NCBI GenBank assembly: GCA_030550235.1
Contig: JAUQPU010000004.1
Span: forward strand, 1-63,594
Reading direction: 5' to 3'
DNA: 63,594 bases
Origin: Thermoproteota archaeon
GTDB lineage: Archaea; Thermoproteota; Nitrososphaeria_A; Caldarchaeales; Calditenuaceae
Position numbers and translations under genes: made by a program
Part shown: positions 36,245 through 44,279 of the stretch, piece after piece
Numbering within the stretch: position 1 is the stretch's first letter
Layout of the letters: each line of letters starts with the position of its first letter
The notes under the pieces: generated by a model
What the model was told of the DNA's origin: nothing
Database searches by the model: none
What the model saw: the letters and a program-made list of their open reading frames with translations, nothing else

Positions 36245-37489
36245 TTGGCCCGCTTAGCAATAAATGGTGGACCCCCTATAGCTAGCGACCTGTTTAAGCT
36301 AGTGCCTCAGTGGCCTACTTATGGAGAGAAGGAGAAAGAGGCGCTTATCAGTGTTTTGGAGAGCAGAAGGTGGTGTAGAATCTATCCCGGCTCTATGGCC
36401 GAGCTCTTTGAGTCAACCTTCGCCGAGTATCACCACGCAAAGTACGGTATCGCTGTCGCAAATGGTACGGTGGCCTTGGAGCTAGCGTTGAAGACCGTAG
36501 GGGTTAAACAGGGCGACAAAGTAATAGTCCCGGCGGTTACTTTCATAGCCTCGGCCTCCGCCGCTACAGAGCTTGGAGCAATCCCTGTATTCGCCGATGT
36601 AGATCCAGAGACTGGAAACATCTCTCCAAGATCTGTCAGAGAGATTGTAGAGCGAGAGGAGGGGGTGAGAGCTGTGGTGGCTGTCCACTACGGCGGCAAT
36701 CCAGTGAACTTCGACGAGTTGAAGCCATTCCTGAATAGAAGGGGGATAAAATTGATAGAGGATTGCGCGCATGCTCATGGCTCTGAGTGGAAGGGTAGAC
36801 GCGTAGGGGCTATAGGCGATATGGGCGGGTTCTCGTTTCAAGAGAGTAAATCGCTAACCGCCGGGGAGGGCGGGATAGTCCTCACAGACAACGACGAGTA
36901 CGCAAGCAAGGCCAGACTCATACACAACATAGGCAGGGTAGTGGGGAGGCCGGGATACGAGCACTACATCCTCAGCTCAAACTACAGGATGACAGAGTTT
37001 CAAGCAGCACTCCTCCTATCAAAGCTCGATGAGTTCAAGGAGCAGGTAGAGAAGAAGCATAGAAATGGGGATTATCTGGCAGAGCGTCTTAGAAGAATCG
37101 GTGGTGTAGAGCCTCAGAAGATGGAGGAAGGTGTTACTAAGAGAGGCTACTACTACTTCGTTTTCAGGTACGATGAGGAGGAGTTTGGAGGTGTCTCTAA
37201 GGAGAGGTTCATAGCGGCTTTGAAGGCTGAGGGTGTCCCAGCCGATGTAGGCTATGGGATGCCACTCTATAGACAGAAAGCCTTCAGCCGCGAGGCATTC
37301 CTCGAGGTCATGCCGCCAGGCACAAAATATCCGGGCTACGATAAAATGTACCTCCCCGGTGCCGAGGAGTTCACTAGGAGAGAGGTGACGCTTCTGCATC
37401 ATATTCTGCTGGGGGAGATAGAGGCCCTAGATCTCATAGCCGCTGCAATCGAAAAGATAAAAGAGAATGCGCATGAGCTAGTAGAATAG
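36245..37489 (+). CDS. DegT/DnrJ/EryC1-family aminotransferase
   Basis: This 414-residue PLP enzyme has the family fold-type I motifs: GIAVANGTVALELAL, VIVPAVTFIASASAATELGA, a DCAHAHGSEW stretch and the Schiff-base lysine K202 in FQESKSLTAGEGG. Members transaminate keto-sugars or inososes to amino sugars for antibiotics, glycans or lipids. It begins at TTG 36245, and a CTATATAT element 33 nt upstream suggests a short leader. An ABC ATPase gene starts 15 nt downstream on the same strand. Whether the amino sugar goes to surface glycans is unknown. Confidence 0.88.
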   Translation: MARLAINGGPPIASDLFKLVPQWPTYGEKEKEALISVLESRRWCRIYPGSMAELFESTFAEYHHAKYGIAVANGTVALELALKTVGVKQGDKVIVPAVTFIASASAATELGAIPVFADVDPETGNISPRSVREIVEREEGVRAVVAVHYGGNPVNFDELKPFLNRRGIKLIEDCAHAHGSEWKGRRVGAIGDMGGFSFQESKSLTAGEGGIVLTDNDEYASKARLIHNIGRVVGRPGYEHYILSSNYRMTEFQAALLLSKLDEFKEQVEKKHRNGDYLAERLRRIGGVEPQKMEEGVTKRGYYYFVFRYDEEEFGGVSKERFIAALKAEGVPADVGYGMPLYRQKAFSREAFLEVMPPGTKYPGYDKMYLPGAEEFTRREVTLLHHILLGEIEALDLIAAAIEKIKENAHELVE

Positions 37490-37503
37490 GGGAGAGGAGA
37501 GTA

Positions 37504-38592
37504 GTGACTGAAGTTAGGCTGGAGAAGGTGAGTAAATACTTCGGCGAGACAAAGGCTGTAGACAATGTCGACCTCCAGGTTAACGATGGCGAGTTCATGG
37601 TGTTGCTTGGTCCGTCGGGATGCGGCAAGACCACGACTCTCAGACTTATTGCAGGACTTGAGAAGCCTACGAGTGGTCTGATATTATTTAATGGAGAAGT
37701 TGTAAATGAGCTTGAGCCTAAGGATAGGCGCATTGCTATGGTCTTCCAAGACTACGCACTCTACCCGCATATGAAAGTGTTTGACAACTTGGCGCTAAAT
37801 CTTCAGGTACGTGGAGTGCCCCGGGATGAGATAAGAAAGAGGGTCTCGGAGACGGCTGAGCTGTTGGGGATTAAGCACCTCCTAGACAGGAAGCCTGGCC
37901 AGTTGAGCGGGGGTGAGCAGCAACGCGTAGCCTTGGGGCGCGCTATCATTAGGGAACCTTCTGTTTTCTTAATGGATGAGCCACTCTCAAACCTCGACGC
38001 AGCCCTTAGGGCTAGGATGAGGGGTGAGCTCAAGAAACTCCAAGAACGCCTGAAGACCACCACAATCTACGTTACCCACGACCAAGTAGAAGCAATGGTA
38101 ATGGCTGACAGGATAGCTGTAATGAGAAATGGCAAGGTGCAGCAGATAGGATCGCCACAAGAAATATACAATAGGCCTGCCAACAAGTTTGTTGCCGAGT
38201 TCGTAGGGAGCCCTAAGATGAATGTATTCGACGCAACAGTGGTGAGCCGCGAGCATACGAAGCTCACTACGGGCGAATTTGATATCAACATACCCTCCTC
38301 GATGGCTCAGAGGATAGTGGAGAGTGGCTCAGGCCCTGAAGTGATGGTTGGCATTAGACCTGAAAATGTCGCAGTCTCTACAGCTTATCAAGAGGGCTTT
38401 TTGGAGGCGACAGTCTATCTCGTCGAGGATATTGGCAACCTCTCTTTTGTCACGCTTCAAGTTGGCGACATCTTAATCGTGGCCCAAGCCCCACCATCAG
38501 TTGGGCTGAGGGTGGGGGATAAGGCCTATTTTAGTCTACTAGTTGAGAAGCTGCACATATTTGATAAAAAAACTGAGAAATTGATAGTCTAG
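37504..38592 (+). CDS. Sugar ABC transporter ATPase, MalK/UgpC-like
   Basis: The 362-residue ATPase has Walker A GPSGCGKTT, Q-loop FQDYALYPHM, signature LSGGEQQRVALGRA, Walker B FLMDEPLSNLD, H-loop THDQ, and a C-terminal TOBE/OB region. It should energise the MalFG-like importer encoded on the other strand. It starts at GTG 37504 behind a GGGGAGAGGA purine run. The 3' end overlaps the permease gene tail-to-tail by 4 nt, so the ATPase is made from the aminotransferase transcript and may serve several importers. Confidence 0.9.
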   Translation: MTEVRLEKVSKYFGETKAVDNVDLQVNDGEFMVLLGPSGCGKTTTLRLIAGLEKPTSGLILFNGEVVNELEPKDRRIAMVFQDYALYPHMKVFDNLALNLQVRGVPRDEIRKRVSETAELLGIKHLLDRKPGQLSGGEQQRVALGRAIIREPSVFLMDEPLSNLDAALRARMRGELKKLQERLKTTTIYVTHDQVEAMVMADRIAVMRNGKVQQIGSPQEIYNRPANKFVAEFVGSPKMNVFDATVVSREHTKLTTGEFDINIPSSMAQRIVESGSGPEVMVGIRPENVAVSTAYQEGFLEATVYLVEDIGNLSFVTLQVGDILIVAQAPPSVGLRVGDKAYFSLLVEKLHIFDKKTEKLIV

Positions 38593-39446
38593 CGGCCGAA
38601 TGCCATGAATGCAACACCTCTACGGATTCTTTCAGCGAAGACTATGTAAAGGACAATGGTCGGTATCGCCGATATTAACACTGCGGCGCTCTGGGCGACA
38701 TAGTCATTTCCATATCTCCCTGTAGTGAAGTTCAGTAGGTTTATAGGCACAGTGAAGTTGCTCGGGGAACGCAGAAAGATGAACGCGAAAAGAAAGTCAT
38801 TCCAAATACCGATGAACATGATTATGGCAACAGTCAGAATAGTTGGAAGAGCAAGCGGTAGCATTATTTTCCGATACATGGAGTATTTTGATAGGCCATC
38901 AACCCTTGCAGAGTCTTGTAGACTGCTAGGAATAGAGACGAAGAATGCCTTCATGAAAAGTATTGCAAATGGAAGATGCCAGCCTACGTAAGAGAGTATG
39001 AGCCCGACATGAGTGTCTACGAGCCCCATATCTCTTAAAAGTAGAAGCAGTGGAACGAGAACTGCGTGAGGAGCTATGAAGAATCCAGCAATAAGCAGGT
39101 TAGTCACAGCGCCTCTAAACCTGAACTCTACTCGAGAAGTCGCATAAGCAGCCATCGGAGCGATAACCGATATTATAGCTACAGAGCCCAGAGAGACTAT
39201 GAGACTGTTAATCACGGCTGTACCCATATTGCCTCTATCCAGCGCCTTGAAGAAATTCTCAAATGTGGGGTTAGCGGGTAGACCCCAAGGGTCGAGAAAT
39301 AGCTCTCTGTTGGTTTTAAAAGCGGTGACGAGAGTCCAGAATAGTGGATAGATCATTATGAGGGAGATTATTAGCAAGACCACAGCCAGCATGAAAAACC
39401 TAACACGCCTCTTCAAAACAATCCCTTCAGACATCTTCAAACCCAT
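38589..39446 (-). CDS. Sugar ABC transporter permease, MalG-like
   Basis: The 285-residue permease has six helices and the EAA loop QDSARVDGLSKYSMYRKIMLPLA near residues 176-198, as in the CUT1 sugar family. It follows the MalF-like gene by one base and converges on the MalK-like gene. With MalF-like and the binding protein it forms the membrane part of a carbohydrate importer. Confidence 0.9.
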   Translation of the reverse strand: MGLKMSEGIVLKRRVRFFMLAVVLLIISLIMIYPLFWTLVTAFKTNRELFLDPWGLPANPTFENFFKALDRGNMGTAVINSLIVSLGSVAIISVIAPMAAYATSRVEFRFRGAVTNLLIAGFFIAPHAVLVPLLLLLRDMGLVDTHVGLILSYVGWHLPFAILFMKAFFVSIPSSLQDSARVDGLSKYSMYRKIMLPLALPTILTVAIIMFIGIWNDFLFAFIFLRSPSNFTVPINLLNFTTGRYGNDYVAQSAAVLISAIPTIVLYIVFAERIRRGVAFMAFGR

Positions 39447-39447
39447 T

Positions 39448-40395
39448 TCACCTCGTTAATCTAGAGCGTGTAATCTTTATGAGAAGCTGGACGATAACGA
39501 AGCTGAAGATGAATATCGTAACACCTATCGCCGCACCGTAGCCTGGCTCGGAGGATCTGAAGGCAGCCCTATAGAGCCAAGTCGTGGTGACGTGTGTGCT
39601 ATCGCTAGGTCCTCCCTGCGTCATAACCCAGATAAGGTCAAAGAACTTAAACGCGCCGGCAATATCTATTATCATAAGCACAACTATTAATTCCTTTAGA
39701 AGTGGTAGGGTTATTTTTCTAAACTCTTGGAAGCCAGAGAGCCCATCTATCCTAGCCGATTCGAATATACTCGGTGGAATGCTTTTCAAAGTGGCAATCG
39801 TCATCGTTGTTGTCAGTCCTATGTAAATCCAGTTAACTGTCCCGAATATCGCTATAAGCGCCGTGTTAATGTCACCTAGCCATGGACGTGCCAGAAAACC
39901 CAGGCCTACAGCCCGTAAGAAGACGTTAATCGAGCCGAAATACGGATTATACATCCAAGTCCAGATGAGTGAGACGGCAACTGATGAGATCACGTAGGGT
40001 AGGAATATTATTGCCCAGAATAGCCCTCCAATCCGTCTATATCTGAGAATAATCGTCGCCAAGGCCACTCCTATAGGAATCTGTATAGCGGAGGACTGTC
40101 CCGCAAGGAGGACCACGTTAAGCAGTGATCGCAGATATACTTGGTCATTGAGAAACATTCGTGTGAAGTTTTCAAGCCCTACAAAAACCATGTTAGGGTT
40201 TACGAAATTCCATCTAAAGGCGCTTAGATAGAACATCTGGACTAGTGGATAGTATATAAATAGTATGACGAAGACCAGCGCGGGTAGAGACAATATTAAC
40301 CCTGCCTGCGAGTCCAGTAGGTTTTTTAACGATTTAAGCGTAAAAAATGTAGTTGTGTTTGATCTATATTTTGAGCTTGAACTAGACTTGCTCAA
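39448..40395 (-). CDS. Sugar ABC transporter permease, MalF-like
   Basis: The 315-residue permease has six or seven helices after a serine- and threonine-rich cytoplasmic N-terminus. The EAA loop FESARIDGLSGFQEFRKITLPLL lies near residue 225. It starts at TTG 40395, inside the end of the binding-protein gene (14-nt overlap). CUT1 permeases of this pair import di- and oligosaccharides or glycerol phosphate. Confidence 0.88.
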   Translation of the reverse strand: MSKSSSSSKYRSNTTTFFTLKSLKNLLDSQAGLILSLPALVFVILFIYYPLVQMFYLSAFRWNFVNPNMVFVGLENFTRMFLNDQVYLRSLLNVVLLAGQSSAIQIPIGVALATIILRYRRIGGLFWAIIFLPYVISSVAVSLIWTWMYNPYFGSINVFLRAVGLGFLARPWLGDINTALIAIFGTVNWIYIGLTTTMTIATLKSIPPSIFESARIDGLSGFQEFRKITLPLLKELIVVLMIIDIAGAFKFFDLIWVMTQGGPSDSTHVTTTWLYRAAFRSSEPGYGAAIGVTIFIFSFVIVQLLIKITRSRLTR

Positions 40396-41734
40396 GTGGC
40401 AGTATCCCCTGTTCTGCGAGCTCTCGCGCTACTCGCTCCTGTGCTTCAGCCATTTGCTCCGGGGTCATGGTTCCAGCCGCAACAGCTGCTAGGGAGTCGA
40501 GGTGGACTTGCGCGAACTTGGGCGGAGAATACTCGTCATAGGCCATCTGAAGCCAGCTCGCCCTCGATGTAGACTCTATTACCTTAACAAGCACAGCAGG
40601 GTAGTTTTCTGTGGGAACAGCTACGTTTTGTGCCAGAGGTGCAGCGCTTAACTCCGCATATCTTATAACATTCTCCCTCTTAGAGATGAATCTCAGAAAG
40701 TCGTATGCAACTTTTTTAACATTGTCGGGTATGTTCTTAGCTATTGCGTAGTGGTGCTGAACTGCTCCTAGGAGCATAGTCGGGTCTCCCTTGCCTCCCG
40801 GTACTGTTGGGAAGTTGATAATGTCGATTGGGAAGTCTGGGAAAGAGGTGAAGAGGTCTCCAAGTATCCACGGCCCTTGTAGCCACATCGCGGCCTTTCC
40901 AGTGAAGAAGAGGTTCTGAGCCTCGTCATAGCTAGCCCCTATGAATCCCTCTTGGAAAGCACCCATGTCTACAAGCTCCTTGAATAGATATCCAGCTCTC
41001 ACCCAGTGTTCGTCTGTGAAGCTGTAGCCTGGGGCCCTGTTTATTGTTTTTCTGAATGCATCGGAACCAGCCAACCTGTCCACCAGGTACATGTAGTAGA
41101 ATGAGAGTTCCCACTTGTCCTTACCCCCAACAGCAATAGGAATTATCCCAGCCTCCTTGAATTTCCTGATAGCGGTTTTGAACTCTTCCCATGTCCAAGT
41201 GCTTGTTATAGGTGGTACTTGGACGCCGGCTTTTTCAAAAAGTTCCCTGTTGATGTAGAAGTGACCGGCCCATAAGTCGAAGGGTACTGCATAGTGTCGT
41301 CCGTTCCAAGTTGACTGTCTAAGCATGGTCCTTGGTATTTGGCTTACAGCCCACTCCTCATTCAATAAGTCAGTAAGATCTTCGACGTGTCCTCCGTCTA
41401 CGTATGACTTGAGGATACCGCCACCAAGTGTTCTAAAAACCGCGGGGGGTTGACCAGCAGCTATGGCAGACTCGAACTTCGTCTTAAAATCCTCATCAGA
41501 GGCGAACTCGACGATAACTATCTCCACATCTGGATGAGCTTTTTCATAAGCTGCCTTCATCTCCTCAGCCCACTTTAACCGCGCCTCACCCCACTCATCC
41601 CACCACTCAATCCTAATCTTCTCAGCCGGCCTCTGCGTGGCCAATAAGAAGAACGCACCTACTGCGACAACCACTATAACCACAAGAACCAAACCCACGA
41701 CCAATCTAGCCCTAGAGGGTCGCGGTTGGGACAT
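40382..41734 (-). CDS. Sugar ABC transporter substrate-binding protein
   Basis: The 450-residue protein has an N-terminal membrane segment (LVVGLVLVVIVVVAVGAFFLL) after an arginine-rich start. A family 1 sugar-binding fold follows (IRIEWWDEWGEARLKWAEEM, DLWAGHFYINRELFEKAG, GKAAMWLQGPWIL). No lipobox cysteine is present, so it is probably membrane-anchored by the helix. Aromatic-rich regions fit carbohydrate binding. It heads the minus-strand SBP-permease-permease operon; its sugar is unknown. Confidence 0.88.
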   Translation of the reverse strand: MSQPRPSRARLVVGLVLVVIVVVAVGAFFLLATQRPAEKIRIEWWDEWGEARLKWAEEMKAAYEKAHPDVEIVIVEFASDEDFKTKFESAIAAGQPPAVFRTLGGGILKSYVDGGHVEDLTDLLNEEWAVSQIPRTMLRQSTWNGRHYAVPFDLWAGHFYINRELFEKAGVQVPPITSTWTWEEFKTAIRKFKEAGIIPIAVGGKDKWELSFYYMYLVDRLAGSDAFRKTINRAPGYSFTDEHWVRAGYLFKELVDMGAFQEGFIGASYDEAQNLFFTGKAAMWLQGPWILGDLFTSFPDFPIDIINFPTVPGGKGDPTMLLGAVQHHYAIAKNIPDNVKKVAYDFLRFISKRENVIRYAELSAAPLAQNVAVPTENYPAVLVKVIESTSRASWLQMAYDEYSPPKFAQVHLDSLAAVAAGTMTPEQMAEAQERVARELAEQGILPLEQV

Positions 41735-41794
41735 TTTACATCGTAAAAAAGTTATTATCCCATTGAGATAAGCTTTTCTCCTGGGTGTTTACAT

Positions 41795-43654
41795 CTATTT
41801 AGTGCTTATCTCCTCTTCGAGGACCTCTCTGTATGCCTTGTAGAGTCGGTCTACAAGCCTGTAGACTAGGTAGATTATTATGATTGCTGTGACTGGTGCG
41901 AGGGATTTGACTATGTATGGGCCTGCTATTGGGAGGGCGCTGAGGCTCCAGGAATAGGTCCAGAGGACTAGGGCGAAGAGAAGGTATGTCGTGTCGCTGA
42001 TTGTCTCGCGGATTATTGTTGAAGTTAGCCGTAGCCTGCGTACAAGCTGGGAGGAGGCCTGTTCCGCCAGTATCCCGCTTGAGATTATTATTTTTGAGCC
42101 GAAATAGATTATCACCCCTATCTCCGCCAGAGGCAGAAGTGACGCAACCTCGAGGGCTACGGGTTTCTGCACTATCACTATGTCGGCAAAGGGTGTTAGT
42201 AGGAGCCTAGTTACTAGTAGGCCGATGGTGAGGCGGAAGGTGTTGACAATTACCGAGTGGACAACACCCCTAGTGGTCAGCTCGACGGCGAGGCGGGGCC
42301 AAGCTTCGCGCCCCTCCCTCCTGGGCATGGGCCACGGCCAAGTTAGAGACCCTCTGAAGAGAAGGGCCAGACCCGCAATGACGAAGATGGCGGAGGTAAA
42401 GGCGATGTAATATATCGAGTAGAGTGGGTAGCCTGCTGCCGCGCATATGAGGACACTGAAGAGCCGCACGTCCCGAGTTGCGGGGATCTTCCTCAGGTTA
42501 TCCACTTCGATGTTTAGTCTTGAGAGCATGTGTGTGGTTTGGCTGACTAACGTCGCGCCGGCGGCGGCAACTATGGATAGAGTCGCATCCAGTGTAGAGA
42601 GGGGCCAGCTGGCCGCTACTATTCCGGCTATAACCGAGATGTCTGCAACCCTATCCAAAATGTTGTCGAAGACCTCCCCCTGAGAACTCGTAGCCTTGAA
42701 GAGGCGTGCGACCTCCCCGTCAACACCATCTAGGATGGATGCTATTTGTATAAGTAGACCGCCGATCAGAAAAAACCCGGCCGGGAGGGAGACCGCCCCC
42801 AGAATAGCTACAATGAATGAGATGAGAGAGATGATGTTGGGGTGGATGAAGAGCCCCCTCTTGTAGAGATGGAGTGAGATCCTCGTCGATATGCTTCTGT
42901 TTAGTAGCCTGCTCACTAAGCCGTCTGAGGGTTTTACAAGGTCTCTCCTCAATATTTCATAATAGACTTCTCTGGCAGCCTCTAGGTCGCTGGGTGTGTC
43001 GATGTCTTTCCATAGAAGGCCTGTAACATCAACAAAGTCTACGTCGTTGTTTGCGGCCGCTAGGTTGATTGCATCTTTGAGGGAGGCTGCCTTTCCATAT
43101 TCCTCGACAGCCTTCTCCATGTATCGTAGGCTACGTGTCCCGCAAAATATTACGCCTGTATCAATCCCATAAATGGGTGTCAGCTCCTTCCCAGTCTCAA
43201 CTACGCGATCCTCATTCAGTGAGAGTTTAAGTCCTTCCTCAGCCGTCTTCAATGACGGCTTCCTATCGAGGCACAGTATGAAGGCCTTCTGGCTATTTTT
43301 GGCGCGCTTAATCATTCTCCCGAGTATTCGCCTCTCCATTATGTGGTCAGACATCACGAGGAGGAGTGGTGGGTTAACCTCTTTGCAACCCATATATGCG
43401 CTGTATAGATTTCCGAAGGGGTCCTCATCCCGGATATGGACCATATGGAGACTTAGGCTAATCTTCTTGAAGATGTCTGCAAAATCCGGTCTAGTAACTA
43501 CCGCTATATCTGATACCCCACTGCTTCTAAGCTGGTTGACCATGAATGAGAGTATTGAGACGCCTGGCTCAAGCTCCATCATGGACTTGGGTGTATGATG
43601 CGAGTAGGGCTGGAGACGAGTGCCCCTACCAGCCGCTAAGATAACTGCCCGCAC
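41795..43654 (-). CDS. Nucleotidyltransferase-CDP-alcohol phosphatidyltransferase fusion (DIP synthesis-like)
   Basis: The 619-residue protein is three-part. Residues 1-235 form a sugar-phosphate-type nucleotidyltransferase (VILAAGRGTRLQP at 4-16, DIDTPSDL near 218). Residues 260-435 are a CDP-alcohol phosphatidyltransferase with the exact motif DGx2ARx8Gx3Dx3D (D312, G313, A316, R317, G326, D330, D334). The first two parts match the bifunctional IPCT/DIPP synthase that makes the thermoprotectant di-myo-inositol phosphate from inositol-1-phosphate. Residues 436-619 add four or so further membrane helices I do not recognise. An alternative is synthesis of an inositol-type phospholipid headgroup. 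Confidence 0.72.
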   Translation of the reverse strand: MRAVILAAGRGTRLQPYSHHTPKSMMELEPGVSILSFMVNQLRSSGVSDIAVVTRPDFADIFKKISLSLHMVHIRDEDPFGNLYSAYMGCKEVNPPLLLVMSDHIMERRILGRMIKRAKNSQKAFILCLDRKPSLKTAEEGLKLSLNEDRVVETGKELTPIYGIDTGVIFCGTRSLRYMEKAVEEYGKAASLKDAINLAAANNDVDFVDVTGLLWKDIDTPSDLEAAREVYYEILRRDLVKPSDGLVSRLLNRSISTRISLHLYKRGLFIHPNIISLISFIVAILGAVSLPAGFFLIGGLLIQIASILDGVDGEVARLFKATSSQGEVFDNILDRVADISVIAGIVAASWPLSTLDATLSIVAAAGATLVSQTTHMLSRLNIEVDNLRKIPATRDVRLFSVLICAAAGYPLYSIYYIAFTSAIFVIAGLALLFRGSLTWPWPMPRREGREAWPRLAVELTTRGVVHSVIVNTFRLTIGLLVTRLLLTPFADIVIVQKPVALEVASLLPLAEIGVIIYFGSKIIISSGILAEQASSQLVRRLRLTSTIIRETISDTTYLLFALVLWTYSWSLSALPIAGPYIVKSLAPVTAIIIIYLVYRLVDRLYKAYREVLEEEISTK

Positions 43655-43770
43655 GACCTAAATCTTAGCCCTGTTCCTCTGATATAACTTTTCACAGAGG
43701 ATGGTTTTGTAGAGCCAGTCTGTCACATGTGCTGCGTGTCGGATACAGCCTTATAGTATGTGTGAAAACG

Positions 43771-43778
43771 TATATTAT
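43771..43778 (+). promoter_or_regulatory. TATA box of EamA-like gene
   Basis: TATATTAT, centred about 28 nt before TTG 43803, fits a leaderless TTG start. Confidence 0.45.
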
Positions 43779-43802
43779 CATGTTTTGCGATTGTAAAAGA
43801 CG

Positions 43803-44231
43803 TTGAGCGGTAGTGACCACAGCTGGATATTATTTGCTATGTTAGCGCTGCTTGTGTGGGGTGTTTGGGGATTCACAGCTAGGCTTGCAGCCGCGTCGAT
43901 TGGCTGGCGTGAGATGACCGTTCTCGGCTCGATTGGAAGCGTATCTTCCATGATTATCTTCGCGCTGCTGACAAGACCAAATCTATCATATCCTCTCGGC
44001 GCATTCATGCTTGCTTTTGTTGTTGGTGTACTGGGTTTCCTGGGAGCGCCCATCTTTTACGTAGCCCTTGAGCGGAATCCCTCAGCCATAGTTGTCGTGG
44101 TAACCTCCCTATACCCCGTCGTGACGATGATACTCTCAACACTCATCCTCAAGGAGATCCCTACCACCAGACAGGTTGTCGGAATCATGCTGGCAATTGC
44201 GGCCCTAGTCCTCATATCGTCTAAGACTTGA
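43803..44231 (+). CDS. Half-size EamA/DMT-type transporter
   Basis: The 142-residue protein has five helices and the end-of-repeat pattern VVVVTSLYPVVTMILSTLIL plus KEIPTTRQVVGIMLAIAALVLI, as in one EamA repeat. Typical EamA proteins have two repeats (about 300 residues), so this one must dimerise, like small multidrug transporters. The start is TTG 43803. It stands alone between the fusion phosphatidyltransferase and the GH-like gene; the substrate is unknown. A second half-size member is at 58332-58772. Confidence 0.8.
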   Translation: MSGSDHSWILFAMLALLVWGVWGFTARLAAASIGWREMTVLGSIGSVSSMIIFALLTRPNLSYPLGAFMLAFVVGVLGFLGAPIFYVALERNPSAIVVVVTSLYPVVTMILSTLILKEIPTTRQVVGIMLAIAALVLISSKT

Positions 44232-44279
44232 GACTTTGGGAAGATGTATAAGCACGCTCTACCGGCCTCTATGTGAGGA

